Below are positions 6,351 through 14,482 of a DNA stretch of 16,830 nt, piece after piece (position 1 is the stretch's first letter; every line of letters starts with the position of its first letter). Origin of the DNA: Candidatus Minthenecus merdequi (GTDB lineage: Bacteria > Bacteroidota > Bacteroidia > Bacteroidales > Paludibacteraceae). The stretch spans positions 1 through 16,830 of the forward strand of contig JAGHVI010000032.1 of the NCBI GenBank assembly GCA_018064385.1, in the 5' to 3' direction. The notes under the pieces were generated by a model. The model had not been told where the DNA came from, ran no database searches, and saw only the letters and a program-made list of their open reading frames with translations. The translations under genes and the position numbers were made by a program.

Positions 6351-8321
6351 ATGAAAAAATTTTTTTCACTCGCTTTGTTGATGCTGGTAACAATCGTCTG
6401 TCAAGCCCAGATGATGGAACCGGTCAAATGGTCATCTAAATGTAACAAACTGGATGACACACACTATGAAATATTAGTCACAGCCAAGATAGACGCAGGA
6501 TGGCATCTCTACGGCTTGAATATCGGAGAAGGCGGGCCATCGCCAACCACCTTTAATTTTGCAAAAACCAAAGGAGCAAAATTGGCAGGGGAAGTGACTT
6601 CGAAGTCGAAACTCATCTCGCATTACGATGATATGTTTGAGATGGAACTATCTTGGTATGAGAAATCGGCTGTATTTTCCCAAAAATTTACAATAGGCAC
6701 CAATCCTTGGGAAATTGAAGGTTCTGTGTCGTTTATGGCTTGTAACGACCAAAGTTGCCTGCAAGGTACCCCTTATAAATTCTCATATAATGGTGATGGA
6801 TTTGCAGGAGGAGAGGATATCGTTGTTCCAGCGACAGAGATAATTGATGAGGACACTGTTGATTCGCACAGCGACACAGCATCAGTTGCCGCAGTCGTTG
6901 CAGACATAGACATCTACGAGCCTGTTATTGACCAGCTCAACTCATTTGGTCAGGCAGGAGGCGACACTTCGGGTTCTCTTTTATACATTTTTTTGATGGG
7001 TCTTCTCGGTGGTCTGATTGCATTGGTTACACCATGTGTTTGGCCGCTAATTCCTATGACCGTATCTTTCTTTTTGAAACGCAACAAGGACAAGCATAAG
7101 GCTCGTAAAGATGCATTCCTCTATGGATTGTCAATTATCATAATCTATGTAGGATTAGGGTTGGTTGTTACAGCATTATTCGGTGCTTCAGCACTCAATG
7201 CGCTCTCAACCAACGCATATTTCAACGTCTTCTTCTTCCTGTTGCTGGTTGTCTTTGCACTTTCGTTCTTCGGTATGTTCGAAATCACACTTCCTGCTTC
7301 GTGGTCATCGAAGATGGATGCAAAGGCAGACGAGACTACTGGATTTCTCTCGATTCTTCTAATGGCATTCACTTTGGCTCTTGTGTCATTCTCATGTACA
7401 GGTCCTATTATCGGCACACTGTTGGTTGAAACAGCACAAGGTTCCTGGTTATCACCAGCCATCGGTATGCTTGGTTTTGCAGTAGCATTGGCATTGCCAT
7501 TCTCCTTCTTCGCAATGTTCCCAACAATGCTCAAATCGCTGCCAAAGTCAGGTGGTTGGCTGAATTCAGTGAAGGTCGTTCTCGGATTCCTTGAGTTAGC
7601 ATTTTCCCTCAAATTCCTCTCGGTTGCCGACCTTGCTAATGGTTGGGGATTGTTAGACCGCGAGACATTTGTCGCTCTTTGGATTATGATATTCGCATTT
7701 ATGGGCATCTACTTGTTGGGCTGGATGATTCTTCCTCACGATGACAAACCTGAGCATATCTCAGTGCTCCGTATGATGTTGGCGCTCTGCTCGCTCTCTT
7801 ATGCAATATACCTTGTACCAGGACTTTGGGGAGCACCACTGAAGTCTGCATCGGCATTCCTTCCTCCAACATCAACGCAAGACTTCTCGCTGTACGATGG
7901 TACAGTTCACCCTGCGACAATGGATTATGAAGAAGGATTGAGACTTGCCTCACAGACAGGCAAACCAGTTGTAGTTGATTTTTCGGGTTACGGCTGCGTA
8001 AACTGTCGCAAGATGGAAGCTGCTGTATGGACTGACGCACGCGTAGCAGACCGCTTGACCAAAGATTTCGTTCTCGTATCGCTTTATGTTGACGACCGCA
8101 CTCCTTTGGCACAGCCAATTGAAGTAGAAGAGAATGGTGCAAAAATACTACTGACAACGATAGGCGAGAAAAACTCGTTCATTCAGCGTCATGTATATGG
8201 TGCCAATGCGCAACCATTTTATGTGATGATAAAAGCTGACGGAACACCTATGACTTCGGCATACGTGTTCAACGAAGATGCTGGTGATTTTCTTGACTGG
8301 CTTGATTCCGGTAAGAAATAA
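6351..8321 (+). CDS. dsbD: DsbD-type transmembrane thiol:disulfide interchange protein
   Basis: This 656-residue protein carries electrons from cytoplasmic thioredoxin across the inner membrane to periplasmic thiol proteins. A signal peptide (residues 1-19, MKKFFSLALLMLVTIVCQA) precedes a periplasmic N-terminal DsbD domain with the cysteine pair C131/C136 in MACNDQSCLQG. The membrane core runs from about 208 to 490 with eight or so helices; its redox cysteines are C229 in TPCVWP and C349 in FSCTGP. The C-terminal thioredoxin-like domain (about 515-656) holds GYGCVNCRKMEAAVW with C549 and C552. All three redox pairs of DsbD are therefore present, in the usual order. It stands alone, with a -7 box 28 nt upstream and a strong terminator 27 nt downstream. 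The likely clients are extracytoplasmic thioredoxin-like reductases or cytochrome c maturation, which are not in the window. Confidence 0.93.
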   Translation: MKKFFSLALLMLVTIVCQAQMMEPVKWSSKCNKLDDTHYEILVTAKIDAGWHLYGLNIGEGGPSPTTFNFAKTKGAKLAGEVTSKSKLISHYDDMFEMELSWYEKSAVFSQKFTIGTNPWEIEGSVSFMACNDQSCLQGTPYKFSYNGDGFAGGEDIVVPATEIIDEDTVDSHSDTASVAAVVADIDIYEPVIDQLNSFGQAGGDTSGSLLYIFLMGLLGGLIALVTPCVWPLIPMTVSFFLKRNKDKHKARKDAFLYGLSIIIIYVGLGLVVTALFGASALNALSTNAYFNVFFFLLLVVFALSFFGMFEITLPASWSSKMDAKADETTGFLSILLMAFTLALVSFSCTGPIIGTLLVETAQGSWLSPAIGMLGFAVALALPFSFFAMFPTMLKSLPKSGGWLNSVKVVLGFLELAFSLKFLSVADLANGWGLLDRETFVALWIMIFAFMGIYLLGWMILPHDDKPEHISVLRMMLALCSLSYAIYLVPGLWGAPLKSASAFLPPTSTQDFSLYDGTVHPATMDYEEGLRLASQTGKPVVVDFSGYGCVNCRKMEAAVWTDARVADRLTKDFVLVSLYVDDRTPLAQPIEVEENGAKILLTTIGEKNSFIQRHVYGANAQPFYVMIKADGTPMTSAYVFNEDAGDFLDWLDSGKK

Positions 8322-8347
8322 TTGTCACTAAAAGCATATATACGGAG

Positions 8348-8380
8348 ACGCTGACATTCCATTTGTCAGCGTTTTCGTTT
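8348..8380 (+). terminator. Intrinsic terminator after dsbD
   Basis: ACGCTGACA (8348-8356) and TGTCAGCGT (8364-8372) form a perfect 9-bp stem with a 7-nt loop, followed by TTTTCGTTT. It lies 27 nt past the dsbD stop and 60 nt before the grpE ATG, separating two units on the same strand. I found no convincing TAnnTTTG box between it and grpE. Confidence 0.85.
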
Positions 8381-8432
8381 CGGCGTGGCATTGTTCTTGA
8401 TACACTATATAAAGAAAGAAAAACACAAAGAT

Positions 8433-9020
8433 ATGAAACATAATAAACAACAGGACAAACCGACTGATACTGAGAAAGAAGAAAAGAACCCTCAGTCCGA
8501 AACAGAACAGCAGCCAGCAGAAGAACCTACTGACAAAAATGACAATCGTGACACTGAAAATGCTGACAATAAGTCAGAGGTTGATTGGCAAACGAAATGT
8601 ACGGAAATCAATGATGCTCACTTGCGTCTGATGGCAGACTTTGACAACTATCGGAAACGCACAATAAAGGAGAAAGCAGACCTTATCAAAAATGCTTCAG
8701 AGCGTATAATAACAGATTTTCTTCCGATAATTGATAATTTGGAGCGTGCATTGGCATCTATGGAAAAAGCCGAGAATGTCAAAGCTATTGCTGATGGTGT
8801 AAATCTGATATACACGCAAATAATGACCATGCTGCAATCAAACGGAGTCAGCGTAATACCAACCGAAAATCTACCACTTGACACAGATGTCCACGATGCA
8901 ATAACAACCATTCCAGCACCGACACCAGAACTGAAAGGCAAAATCGTGGATTGCGTGAAGAAAGGATATAAACTTAACGACAAAGTTATCCGTCATTCGC
9001 AAGTGGTTGTAGGAGAATAA
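8433..9020 (+). CDS. grpE: Nucleotide exchange factor GrpE
   Basis: GrpE releases ADP from DnaK and so drives the chaperone cycle. I take the ATG at 8433 (MKHNKQQDK, 195 residues) instead of the upstream in-frame ATG at 8385, because the extra 16 residues are unlike GrpE and lie close to the terminator; AAAGAAAGAAAAACACAAAG before 8433 gives a purine-rich ribosome site. The N-terminal 50 residues are charged and disordered (rich in E, D, Q, T). The long-helix region contains LRLMADFDNYRKR and FLPIIDNLERAL, followed by the signature stretch around ADGVNLIYTQIMTMLQSNGV, and the beta domain ends GYKLNDKVIRHSQVVV. It is four bases ahead of dnaJ. dnaK is not in the window, which is common in Bacteroidetes. 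Confidence 0.96.
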   Translation: MKHNKQQDKPTDTEKEEKNPQSETEQQPAEEPTDKNDNRDTENADNKSEVDWQTKCTEINDAHLRLMADFDNYRKRTIKEKADLIKNASERIITDFLPIIDNLERALASMEKAENVKAIADGVNLIYTQIMTMLQSNGVSVIPTENLPLDTDVHDAITTIPAPTPELKGKIVDCVKKGYKLNDKVIRHSQVVVGE

Positions 9021-9024
9021 TATT

Positions 9025-10185
9025 ATGGCAAGCAAAAAAGATTATTACGAGGTTCTCGGTATCACCAAAACAGCCTCGGCAGACGAAATAAAGAAGGCAT
9101 ACCGCAAGGTGGCTATGAAATACCACCCGGACAGGAATCCTGGCGATAAAGAGGCAGAGGAAAAGTTCAAGGAGGCGGCAGAAGCATACGAAGTGCTGTC
9201 GAATCCTGACAAACGCTCACGTTATGACCAGTTCGGACATGCTGCCTTCGAAGGTGGTGCTGGAGGGTTTGGTGGTGCAAGTATGAATATGGACGACATA
9301 TTTTCGATGTTCGGTGACATATTCGGTGGTCATTTTGGCGGTGGAGGCGACCCATTCTCGTCGTTTTTCGGAGGAGGCAGCCGCGGAGGTCGTCGTACAC
9401 CCGTAGGTTCTAACCTCCGTGTGACAGTAAAACTGACACTTCAGGAGATTGCCAAAGGATGTGAGAAGAAAATCAAAGTGCGACATGACGTGCTTTGTGA
9501 GACTTGCAATGGTACGGGAGCAAAAAATGCCTCGTCTGTACAGACCTGCCCTGACTGCCACGGCACTGGTCATGTAACTCGAGTGCAACGTACCATTTTG
9601 GGCAATATGCAAACCTCATCGCCATGCCCACGTTGCGGAGGTACTGGACAGATAATAAAAGACCGTTGTTCAAAATGCAATGGTTCGGGTGTTGAACGCA
9701 AAGAAGATATAATAACGATTAAAATACCAGCTGGTGTAGGTCGTGGTATGCAGTTGACAGTCGAAGGCAAGGGTAACGCAGTGAGAAACGGCATTCCTGG
9801 CAATTTGTTTGTACTCATAGACGAAGAGGAAAGCAACGAGTTGATACGCAATGGCAATGACCTTGTATATAACTTGCTACTCGATCTTCCGACAGCAATA
9901 CTCGGTGGCACAGTCGAGATTCCAACGATTGACGGCAGGGTGAAGGTCAAAATTGAAAAAGGCACACAACCGGGACGCACTTTGCGGCTCCGGGGCAAAG
10001 GTATTCCTGAGTTGAATGGTTATGGAACTGGTGACTTGCTGGTCAACATAGGTGTATATATTCCTGAGAACCTTTCATCGGACGAAAGAAAAATCTTCGA
10101 GAAACTCGCCGACTCGCCTAACATTTCACCTTCGTCAACCTCGAAGAAATCTTTCCGAGACCGCATACGACAGATGTTTGAATGA
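9025..10185 (+). CDS. dnaJ: Chaperone DnaJ (Hsp40, class A)
   Basis: The 386-residue cochaperone delivers unfolded proteins to DnaK and stimulates its ATPase. The J domain covers residues 1-70 with the essential HPD at 34-36. A Gly/Phe-rich linker (about 75-122) follows. Four zinc-binding CxxCxGxG repeats are intact: C158/C161, C175/C178, C201/C204 and C215/C218. The two beta-barrel substrate domains and dimerisation tail run to the end (RIRQMFE). Length and domain order are those of full DnaJ. It begins 4 nt after grpE and its stop overlaps the next ATG as ATGA (10182-10185), so the chaperone pair appears to be transcribed with the membrane protein, U32, hydG and Nudix genes that follow. Confidence 0.97.
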   Translation: MASKKDYYEVLGITKTASADEIKKAYRKVAMKYHPDRNPGDKEAEEKFKEAAEAYEVLSNPDKRSRYDQFGHAAFEGGAGGFGGASMNMDDIFSMFGDIFGGHFGGGGDPFSSFFGGGSRGGRRTPVGSNLRVTVKLTLQEIAKGCEKKIKVRHDVLCETCNGTGAKNASSVQTCPDCHGTGHVTRVQRTILGNMQTSSPCPRCGGTGQIIKDRCSKCNGSGVERKEDIITIKIPAGVGRGMQLTVEGKGNAVRNGIPGNLFVLIDEEESNELIRNGNDLVYNLLLDLPTAILGGTVEIPTIDGRVKVKIEKGTQPGRTLRLRGKGIPELNGYGTGDLLVNIGVYIPENLSSDERKIFEKLADSPNISPSSTSKKSFRDRIRQMFE

Positions 10186-10550
10186 TTATGACAAAAGAGA
10201 AATCCGGTTCGACATTATATATGATAGGAGCGCTGCTTGTGTTTGTTGCAACGTTAGTTTACGTTGTTGCATCCGACAACATAACGCTGCAAGAGTATGT
10301 TCCTTGGGTGTTTTCAGCAGGTGTGATAATCGACATAGTTGGCAGGATGATGACTCTTCCGCCATTGAAGAATTTCCGTGTGCGCAGACTGAACAACATA
10401 CAGGCTATTAGTTCCATATTACTTATAGCCTCTGCCTATTTTATGTTTATAGGCAGACATTATTGCATATTAACAATACTTCTTTCTGCCATTATGGACC
10501 TTTGGTACTCGTATCGCATCAAAGGGGCTTTGGAAAATAAAAAGAGATGA
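10182..10550 (+). CDS. Small four-helix inner membrane protein of unknown function
   Basis: The product is 122 residues from the ATG at 10182 (an in-frame ATG at 10188 would remove two). Four hydrophobic segments are apparent: roughly residues 10-30 (LYMIGALLVFVATLVYVVA), 38-56 (YVPWVFSAGVIIDIVGRMM), 74-90 (AISSILLIASAYFMFI) and 94-112. The loop between helices two and three is basic (RVRRLNN), suggesting it faces the cytoplasm. I do not recognise a domain with known activity. It is linked by 4-nt ATGA overlaps both to dnaJ upstream and to the U32 gene downstream, so it is very probably a real and co-translated gene. No catalytic motif is visible; a scaffold or small transporter subunit is possible, but nothing supports either. 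Confidence 0.85.
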   Translation: MIMTKEKSGSTLYMIGALLVFVATLVYVVASDNITLQEYVPWVFSAGVIIDIVGRMMTLPPLKNFRVRRLNNIQAISSILLIASAYFMFIGRHYCILTILLSAIMDLWYSYRIKGALENKKR

Positions 10551-11782
10551 AACGTTCCGACCTTGAAATAATGGCTCCTGTGGGGTGTTGGGAATCACTT
10601 CACGCTGCGATAAATGCCGGTGCTAACGCTGTTTACTTCGGCATTGAGAAACTCAATATGCGTTCTCACTCGTCAGCCAATTTCACAACCGAAGATCTTC
10701 ATAAAATTGTTGCTATTAGTCGTGAAGCAGGAGTTAAAACATACCTTACTGTCAACACAATAATATACGAAGAAGATCTCGCACTGATGCGCGAGATTGT
10801 TGATAATGCTGCCGAAGCTGGGGTCTCAGCGATTATTGCCTGCGACATTGCCGTGATGCAATACGCCGTAAGTCGTGGTGTAGAGGTGCATCTCTCTGTC
10901 CAGCTGAATGTGTCGAATGCCGACTCGCTTCGCTTCTATGCCCAATATGCTGATGTGGTGGTTTTGGCTCGTGAACTGAACCTTGAACAGGTAGCAGCTA
11001 TCCATAAAAAGATTGTCGAAGAACCAATCCTTGGCCGCAACGGTGCGCCGGTAAGAATAGAGATGTTCTGTCATGGTGCGCTCTGCATGGCAGTTTCCGG
11101 GAAATGCTATCTCTCGCTTCACGAGATGAACCAGTCTGCCAACCGCGGTGCGTGTATGCAAGTTTGCCGCCGTGCTTATTACGTTCACGACTACGAAAGT
11201 GACATAGACCTCAAGGTTGACAACAAATACATAATGTCTCCTAAAGACCTTCGTACCATACATTTCCTCAATAAAATGGTTGACTCGGGTGTACGTGTCT
11301 TCAAAATTGAGGGACGTGCTCGCGGTCCTGAATATGTAAACACTGTGGTTCGCTGTTACGACGAGGCACTGAAGGCAATCTGTGACGGCACTTACTCATC
11401 GGAACTTGTTCCAGCATGGGAGGAGCGCCTTGCACGGGTTTTCAACCGTGGTTTCTGGGATGGTTATTACTTGGGTCAGCGGTTGGGAGAATGGTGTGAC
11501 AAATATGGCTCGAAGGCAACTCGCAAGAAGGTCTATGTAGCCAAATGTACAAACTATTTCAAGAAACTCGGTGTTGCGGAGTTTCTTGTTGAGTCACAAT
11601 CAATAAACGCAGGAGATGAGTATCTGATAACAGGCGAAACCACAGGTGCAATTGAAGGAAGGATTGAAGAAATGCGTGTTGAGGATAAAGCCGTGTCAAT
11701 GGTCGATAAAGGCATCTTCTTTAGTATGAAGTGCGACCTTGTTCGCCGTGGCGACCGCTTATATAAAATGGAAATCTCGTAA
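10547..11782 (+). CDS. Peptidase U32 family protein, likely tRNA-hydroxylation (TrhP/YegQ) type
   Basis: The 411-residue protein has the TIM-barrel start LEIMAPVGCWESLHAAINAGANAVYFG (residues 6-32) typical of the U32 family. The family signature E-x-F-x2-G-x-L-C-x4-G-x-C-x-L-S spans 172-190, and cysteines C180, C187, C203 and C207 cluster as in members that bind an iron-sulfur centre. A C-terminal beta domain follows. Although named as peptidases, studied relatives (TrhP, RlhA, UbiU/V) act in prephenate- or oxygen-independent hydroxylation of tRNA, rRNA or ubiquinone precursors; TrhP, which hydroxylates U34 of tRNA, is the closest by length and layout. The exact substrate is inferred, not shown. 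Its ATG overlaps the membrane protein stop by four bases, and hydG follows after 11 nt. Confidence 0.88.
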   Translation: MKRSDLEIMAPVGCWESLHAAINAGANAVYFGIEKLNMRSHSSANFTTEDLHKIVAISREAGVKTYLTVNTIIYEEDLALMREIVDNAAEAGVSAIIACDIAVMQYAVSRGVEVHLSVQLNVSNADSLRFYAQYADVVVLARELNLEQVAAIHKKIVEEPILGRNGAPVRIEMFCHGALCMAVSGKCYLSLHEMNQSANRGACMQVCRRAYYVHDYESDIDLKVDNKYIMSPKDLRTIHFLNKMVDSGVRVFKIEGRARGPEYVNTVVRCYDEALKAICDGTYSSELVPAWEERLARVFNRGFWDGYYLGQRLGEWCDKYGSKATRKKVYVAKCTNYFKKLGVAEFLVESQSINAGDEYLITGETTGAIEGRIEEMRVEDKAVSMVDKGIFFSMKCDLVRRGDRLYKMEIS

Positions 11783-11793
11783 AAAATACAAAT

Positions 11794-13209
11794 ATGTATA
11801 ACAAACTTTCAGACAAGGCCGTTGAGTTCATCGACCACAAAGAAATTCTCGACTCAATAAAGTGGGCAGACGAGAATAAAAATAATTACGAACTCATAAA
11901 CTCTCTTATTGAACGTGCCGAGGACTGCAAAGGGCTCTCACATCGTGAAGCATTGTTATTGCTGACGTGCGACAACAAGGAACTCATTGAAAAGATGTTT
12001 GCTCTCGCCAAGCGCATCAAGTTGCAGATTTATGGCAACCGTATTGTTATGTTCGCTCCTCTTTACCTCTCAAACTACTGCATAAATGGCTGCGTTTATT
12101 GCCCTTACCATGGCAAAAACAAAACTATTGCCCGCAAGAAACTGACTCAAGAGGAAATTGTAAAAGAGGTTACCGCACTTCAGGATATGGGGCATAAACG
12201 GCTTGCTCTTGAGGCTGGTGAACATCCAACACTCAATCCAATAGAATATATTCTTGAGTCAATCAAGACAATATACAGTATAAAGCATAAAAATGGTGCC
12301 ATTCGCCGTGTTAATGTCAATATAGCTGCGACAACAGTTGAGAACTATCGCAAACTGAAAGAAGCAGGCATTGGCACATACATTCTTTTTCAGGAGACTT
12401 ACCACAAGGAAGATTACGAGAAACTTCATCCAACAGGGCCAAAGTCAGATTATGCATATCATACTGAGGCAATGGATCGTGCAATGCAAGGTGGCATTGA
12501 TGACGTGGGTATTGGTGTACTTTTCGGCCTTGAGCGCTACCGTTACGACTTCACAGGTTTGCTGATGCATGCTGAGCATCTTGAGGCAAAATATGGCTGT
12601 GGTCCCCACACCGTCTCAGTTCCACGACTCTGCCCTGCTGACGACATTGATACTGCCGATTTCGACAACACCATTTCGGACGAGATTTTTCAGCATATAG
12701 TTGCTGTTCTCCGTATTGCCGTTCCTTACACAGGTATGATAATCTCAACCCGCGAGAGCAAAGCTTGCCGCGAGAAGGTGCTTGACCTTGGTGTAAGTCA
12801 GATTTCGGGTGGTTCGCGTACTTCAGTTGGTGGATATACAACAGAGGAACGTCATGACGAGACCTCACAGTTTGACGTATCAGACCGCCGTTCGCTTGGC
12901 GAAGTCATCGATTGGCTACTTGACCTTGGATATATACCAAGTTTCTGTACTGCCTGTTATAGAGCTGGACGTACAGGCGATCGTTTTATGTCACTTGCCA
13001 AAACAGGTCAGATTTCCAATTGTTGTCACCCTAACGCGCTGATGACACTCAAGGAGTATGCCGAAGATTATGCAACTCCAGAGGTTCGACAAAAGATAAA
13101 CTCACTGATAGATTCGGAGATACTGACTGTTCCTAATCCTGCTATCCGTCGCCGCGCCATCGAAAATCTGAAGAAGATTGAAGAGGGAGAACGAGATTTC
13201 CGTTTCTGA
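11794..13209 (+). CDS. hydG: [FeFe]-hydrogenase maturase HydG, radical SAM tyrosine lyase
   Basis: HydG cleaves tyrosine with S-adenosylmethionine and releases the CO and cyanide that build the H-cluster of [FeFe] hydrogenase. The radical SAM cluster motif C-x3-C-x2-C is C96, C100 and C103 in SNYCINGCVYCPYHG. The C-terminal second cluster motif that separates HydG from the thiamine enzyme ThiH, C-x2-C-x22-C, is present as C385, C388 and C411 in FCTACYRAG...NCCHPN. The length of 471 residues is normal. Substrate-barrel motifs such as ALEAGEHP (about 158-165) and LFQETYH are visible. It sits between the U32 gene and a Nudix hydrolase; neither hydE, hydF nor a hydrogenase subunit is in the window, so its partners must be elsewhere. 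It implies an H2-metabolising anaerobe. Confidence 0.94.
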   Translation: MYNKLSDKAVEFIDHKEILDSIKWADENKNNYELINSLIERAEDCKGLSHREALLLLTCDNKELIEKMFALAKRIKLQIYGNRIVMFAPLYLSNYCINGCVYCPYHGKNKTIARKKLTQEEIVKEVTALQDMGHKRLALEAGEHPTLNPIEYILESIKTIYSIKHKNGAIRRVNVNIAATTVENYRKLKEAGIGTYILFQETYHKEDYEKLHPTGPKSDYAYHTEAMDRAMQGGIDDVGIGVLFGLERYRYDFTGLLMHAEHLEAKYGCGPHTVSVPRLCPADDIDTADFDNTISDEIFQHIVAVLRIAVPYTGMIISTRESKACREKVLDLGVSQISGGSRTSVGGYTTEERHDETSQFDVSDRRSLGEVIDWLLDLGYIPSFCTACYRAGRTGDRFMSLAKTGQISNCCHPNALMTLKEYAEDYATPEVRQKINSLIDSEILTVPNPAIRRRAIENLKKIEEGERDFRF

Positions 13210-13229
13210 AATAATAATACTTTTTGAAA

Positions 13230-13688
13230 ATGACTATCGACTACACACAGACACCCGAAGGCAAGTATGCCTACGACTACCCAAGAGCCGCACATACCTC
13301 AGATGCCATTGTGATGGCAAAAACACAATTCGGCACTTTTGTGCTTCTCATAAAACGTGGGCATAATCCAGATGCTGGCAAATGGGCTTTTCCTGGCGGG
13401 TTTATGGAGATGACAGAGACCTGCGAGCAGGCAGCACGCCGAGAACTTGCCGAGGAAACAGGACTTACACTCAACGTACCTTTTCAACTTGTGGGAGTAT
13501 ATTCTGACCCTGAGCGAGATTCTCGTGGCAGAATAGTGACTACTGCTTATATGGCTCTTCTTGCGCAATGCCAACCTGCAAAAGCAGCAGATGACGCAAC
13601 CGAAGCACGTTGGTTCGATATAAACGACCTTCCACAGTTGGCTTTTGACCACGCAAAGATTCTCAAAGATGCTATTGAAAAAATCTGA
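13230..13688 (+). CDS. Nudix hydrolase
   Basis: The 152-residue protein from the ATG at 13230 carries a complete Nudix box: G57, E63, R71-E72, E75-E76, G78-L79, fitting G-x5-E-x7-REU-x-EE-x-GU, which binds magnesium and hydrolyses nucleoside diphosphate-linked compounds. A TTG at 13224 is possible but would add only two residues. The preceding LLIKRGHNPDAGKWAFPGG is typical of ADP-ribose pyrophosphatase or 8-oxo-dGTP diphosphatase branches, so house-cleaning of a damaged nucleotide or ADP-ribose is likely, but the substrate is not decided by the sequence. No extra regulator domain (NrtR type) is present. It follows hydG by 20 nt and ends the long plus-strand run; the next gene is convergent, 22 nt away, and I see no terminator hairpin in that gap. 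Confidence 0.92.
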   Translation: MTIDYTQTPEGKYAYDYPRAAHTSDAIVMAKTQFGTFVLLIKRGHNPDAGKWAFPGGFMEMTETCEQAARRELAEETGLTLNVPFQLVGVYSDPERDSRGRIVTTAYMALLAQCQPAKAADDATEARWFDINDLPQLAFDHAKILKDAIEKI

Positions 13689-13710
13689 ATTTCTATAGTA
13701 ATACCACTTT

Positions 13711-14481
13711 TTACATTTCAAAGACAGTTTTTGATTCTTCAAGAGTCTTTTTCAAACGGTCAAAGTTTGATTTTGCAATTTTATTGCCCAATGCTGTTGC
13801 TCGCTCGTAGAGTTGAAGTGCTTTGTTAGGGTCGATTTTTGTAACGCCAAGGCCATTCTCATAGCAAAAGCCAAGGTCATTGATTGCCTCTGAAACACCT
13901 TGTGCAGCAGCTTTCTCATACCACTTGACAGCCTGTTCGTAGTCTGGCAGAACACCGTTACCTTGATAATAAGCAGTACCAAGTTTGTATTGTGCATCGG
14001 CATCACCCTGATTGGCAGCCTTTTCATACCAATATGCTGCCTGTTTTGGGTCTTTTTTTATACCTATGCCCTGAGCATAACATACAGCAAGTTGCTTCTG
14101 AGCAAGAAGATAATCTTGTTTCGCTGCTTTTTCGAGCCAATCAACAGTTTTGGCAAGGTCTTTTTTCACACCATCACCATTATAGTAGAAGATTGCAACA
14201 TTGAATTGCGCAGGAGCAAAGCCAAGTTCAGCGGATTTGAGACAAAGGTTGAAAGATTCCTGCTTGTTGCCTGATTCGTAAGCATGCATAGATTGTTGGA
14301 AAAATTCCTCACCTGGTGCAGGCGCTGATGTTTGGGTTTGCACGACACTGGAAGGGTTCTGCGCTGCTGTGGTCGTTGTCTGCTGACGAGTTGTATCAAC
14401 CTTGGCACGTGCCCCTGGTTTAGTGTCGCACGAAAAGAAGAAAGCTAATGCGATTACGCAGATTATTGTCAAATATTTCAT
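13711..14481 (-). CDS. Sel1-repeat (TPR-like) lipoprotein
   Basis: The 256-residue product starts with a lipoprotein signal peptide: a lysine, a hydrophobic core and a lipobox ending FFFSC with Cys18, so the mature protein should be lipid-anchored in the envelope. A low-complexity T/Q/A/P-rich linker covers about 25-58. From about 65 to 245 it consists of four to five Sel1-like repeats of about 36 residues, each with the pattern A-x2-x-L-A-x-x-Y-x-x-G-x-G-V-x-x-D-x-x-K-A-x-x-W-Y-x-K-A-A (for example around QYKLGTAYYQGNGV). Sel1 arrays form helical solenoids that hold protein partners; no enzyme motif is present. Its ATG is 1 nt beyond the stop of the decarboxylase-like gene, so it is most likely transcribed with it. 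Confidence 0.9.
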   Translation of the reverse strand: MKYLTIICVIALAFFFSCDTKPGARAKVDTTRQQTTTTAAQNPSSVVQTQTSAPAPGEEFFQQSMHAYESGNKQESFNLCLKSAELGFAPAQFNVAIFYYNGDGVKKDLAKTVDWLEKAAKQDYLLAQKQLAVCYAQGIGIKKDPKQAAYWYEKAANQGDADAQYKLGTAYYQGNGVLPDYEQAVKWYEKAAAQGVSEAINDLGFCYENGLGVTKIDPNKALQLYERATALGNKIAKSNFDRLKKTLEESKTVFEM

Positions 14482-14482
14482 A

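Noticed and set aside
7145..7708. 187-codon open frame on the minus strand opposite dsbD
   Set aside because: It lies wholly inside a complete gene with clear domains, has low-complexity N/S/A/P-rich composition and no family resemblance; it is an antisense shadow.
8385..8432. Upstream in-frame ATG for grpE
   Set aside because: The extra residues are hydrophobic and unlike the charged GrpE tail, and the start lies just past the terminator; 8433 has a purine-rich leader.
8379..8432. Promoter for grpE between the terminator and the ATG
   Set aside because: The nearest candidate (TGTTCTTG at 8392-8399) differs from TAnnTTTG at two fixed positions and lacks a properly spaced -33 box.
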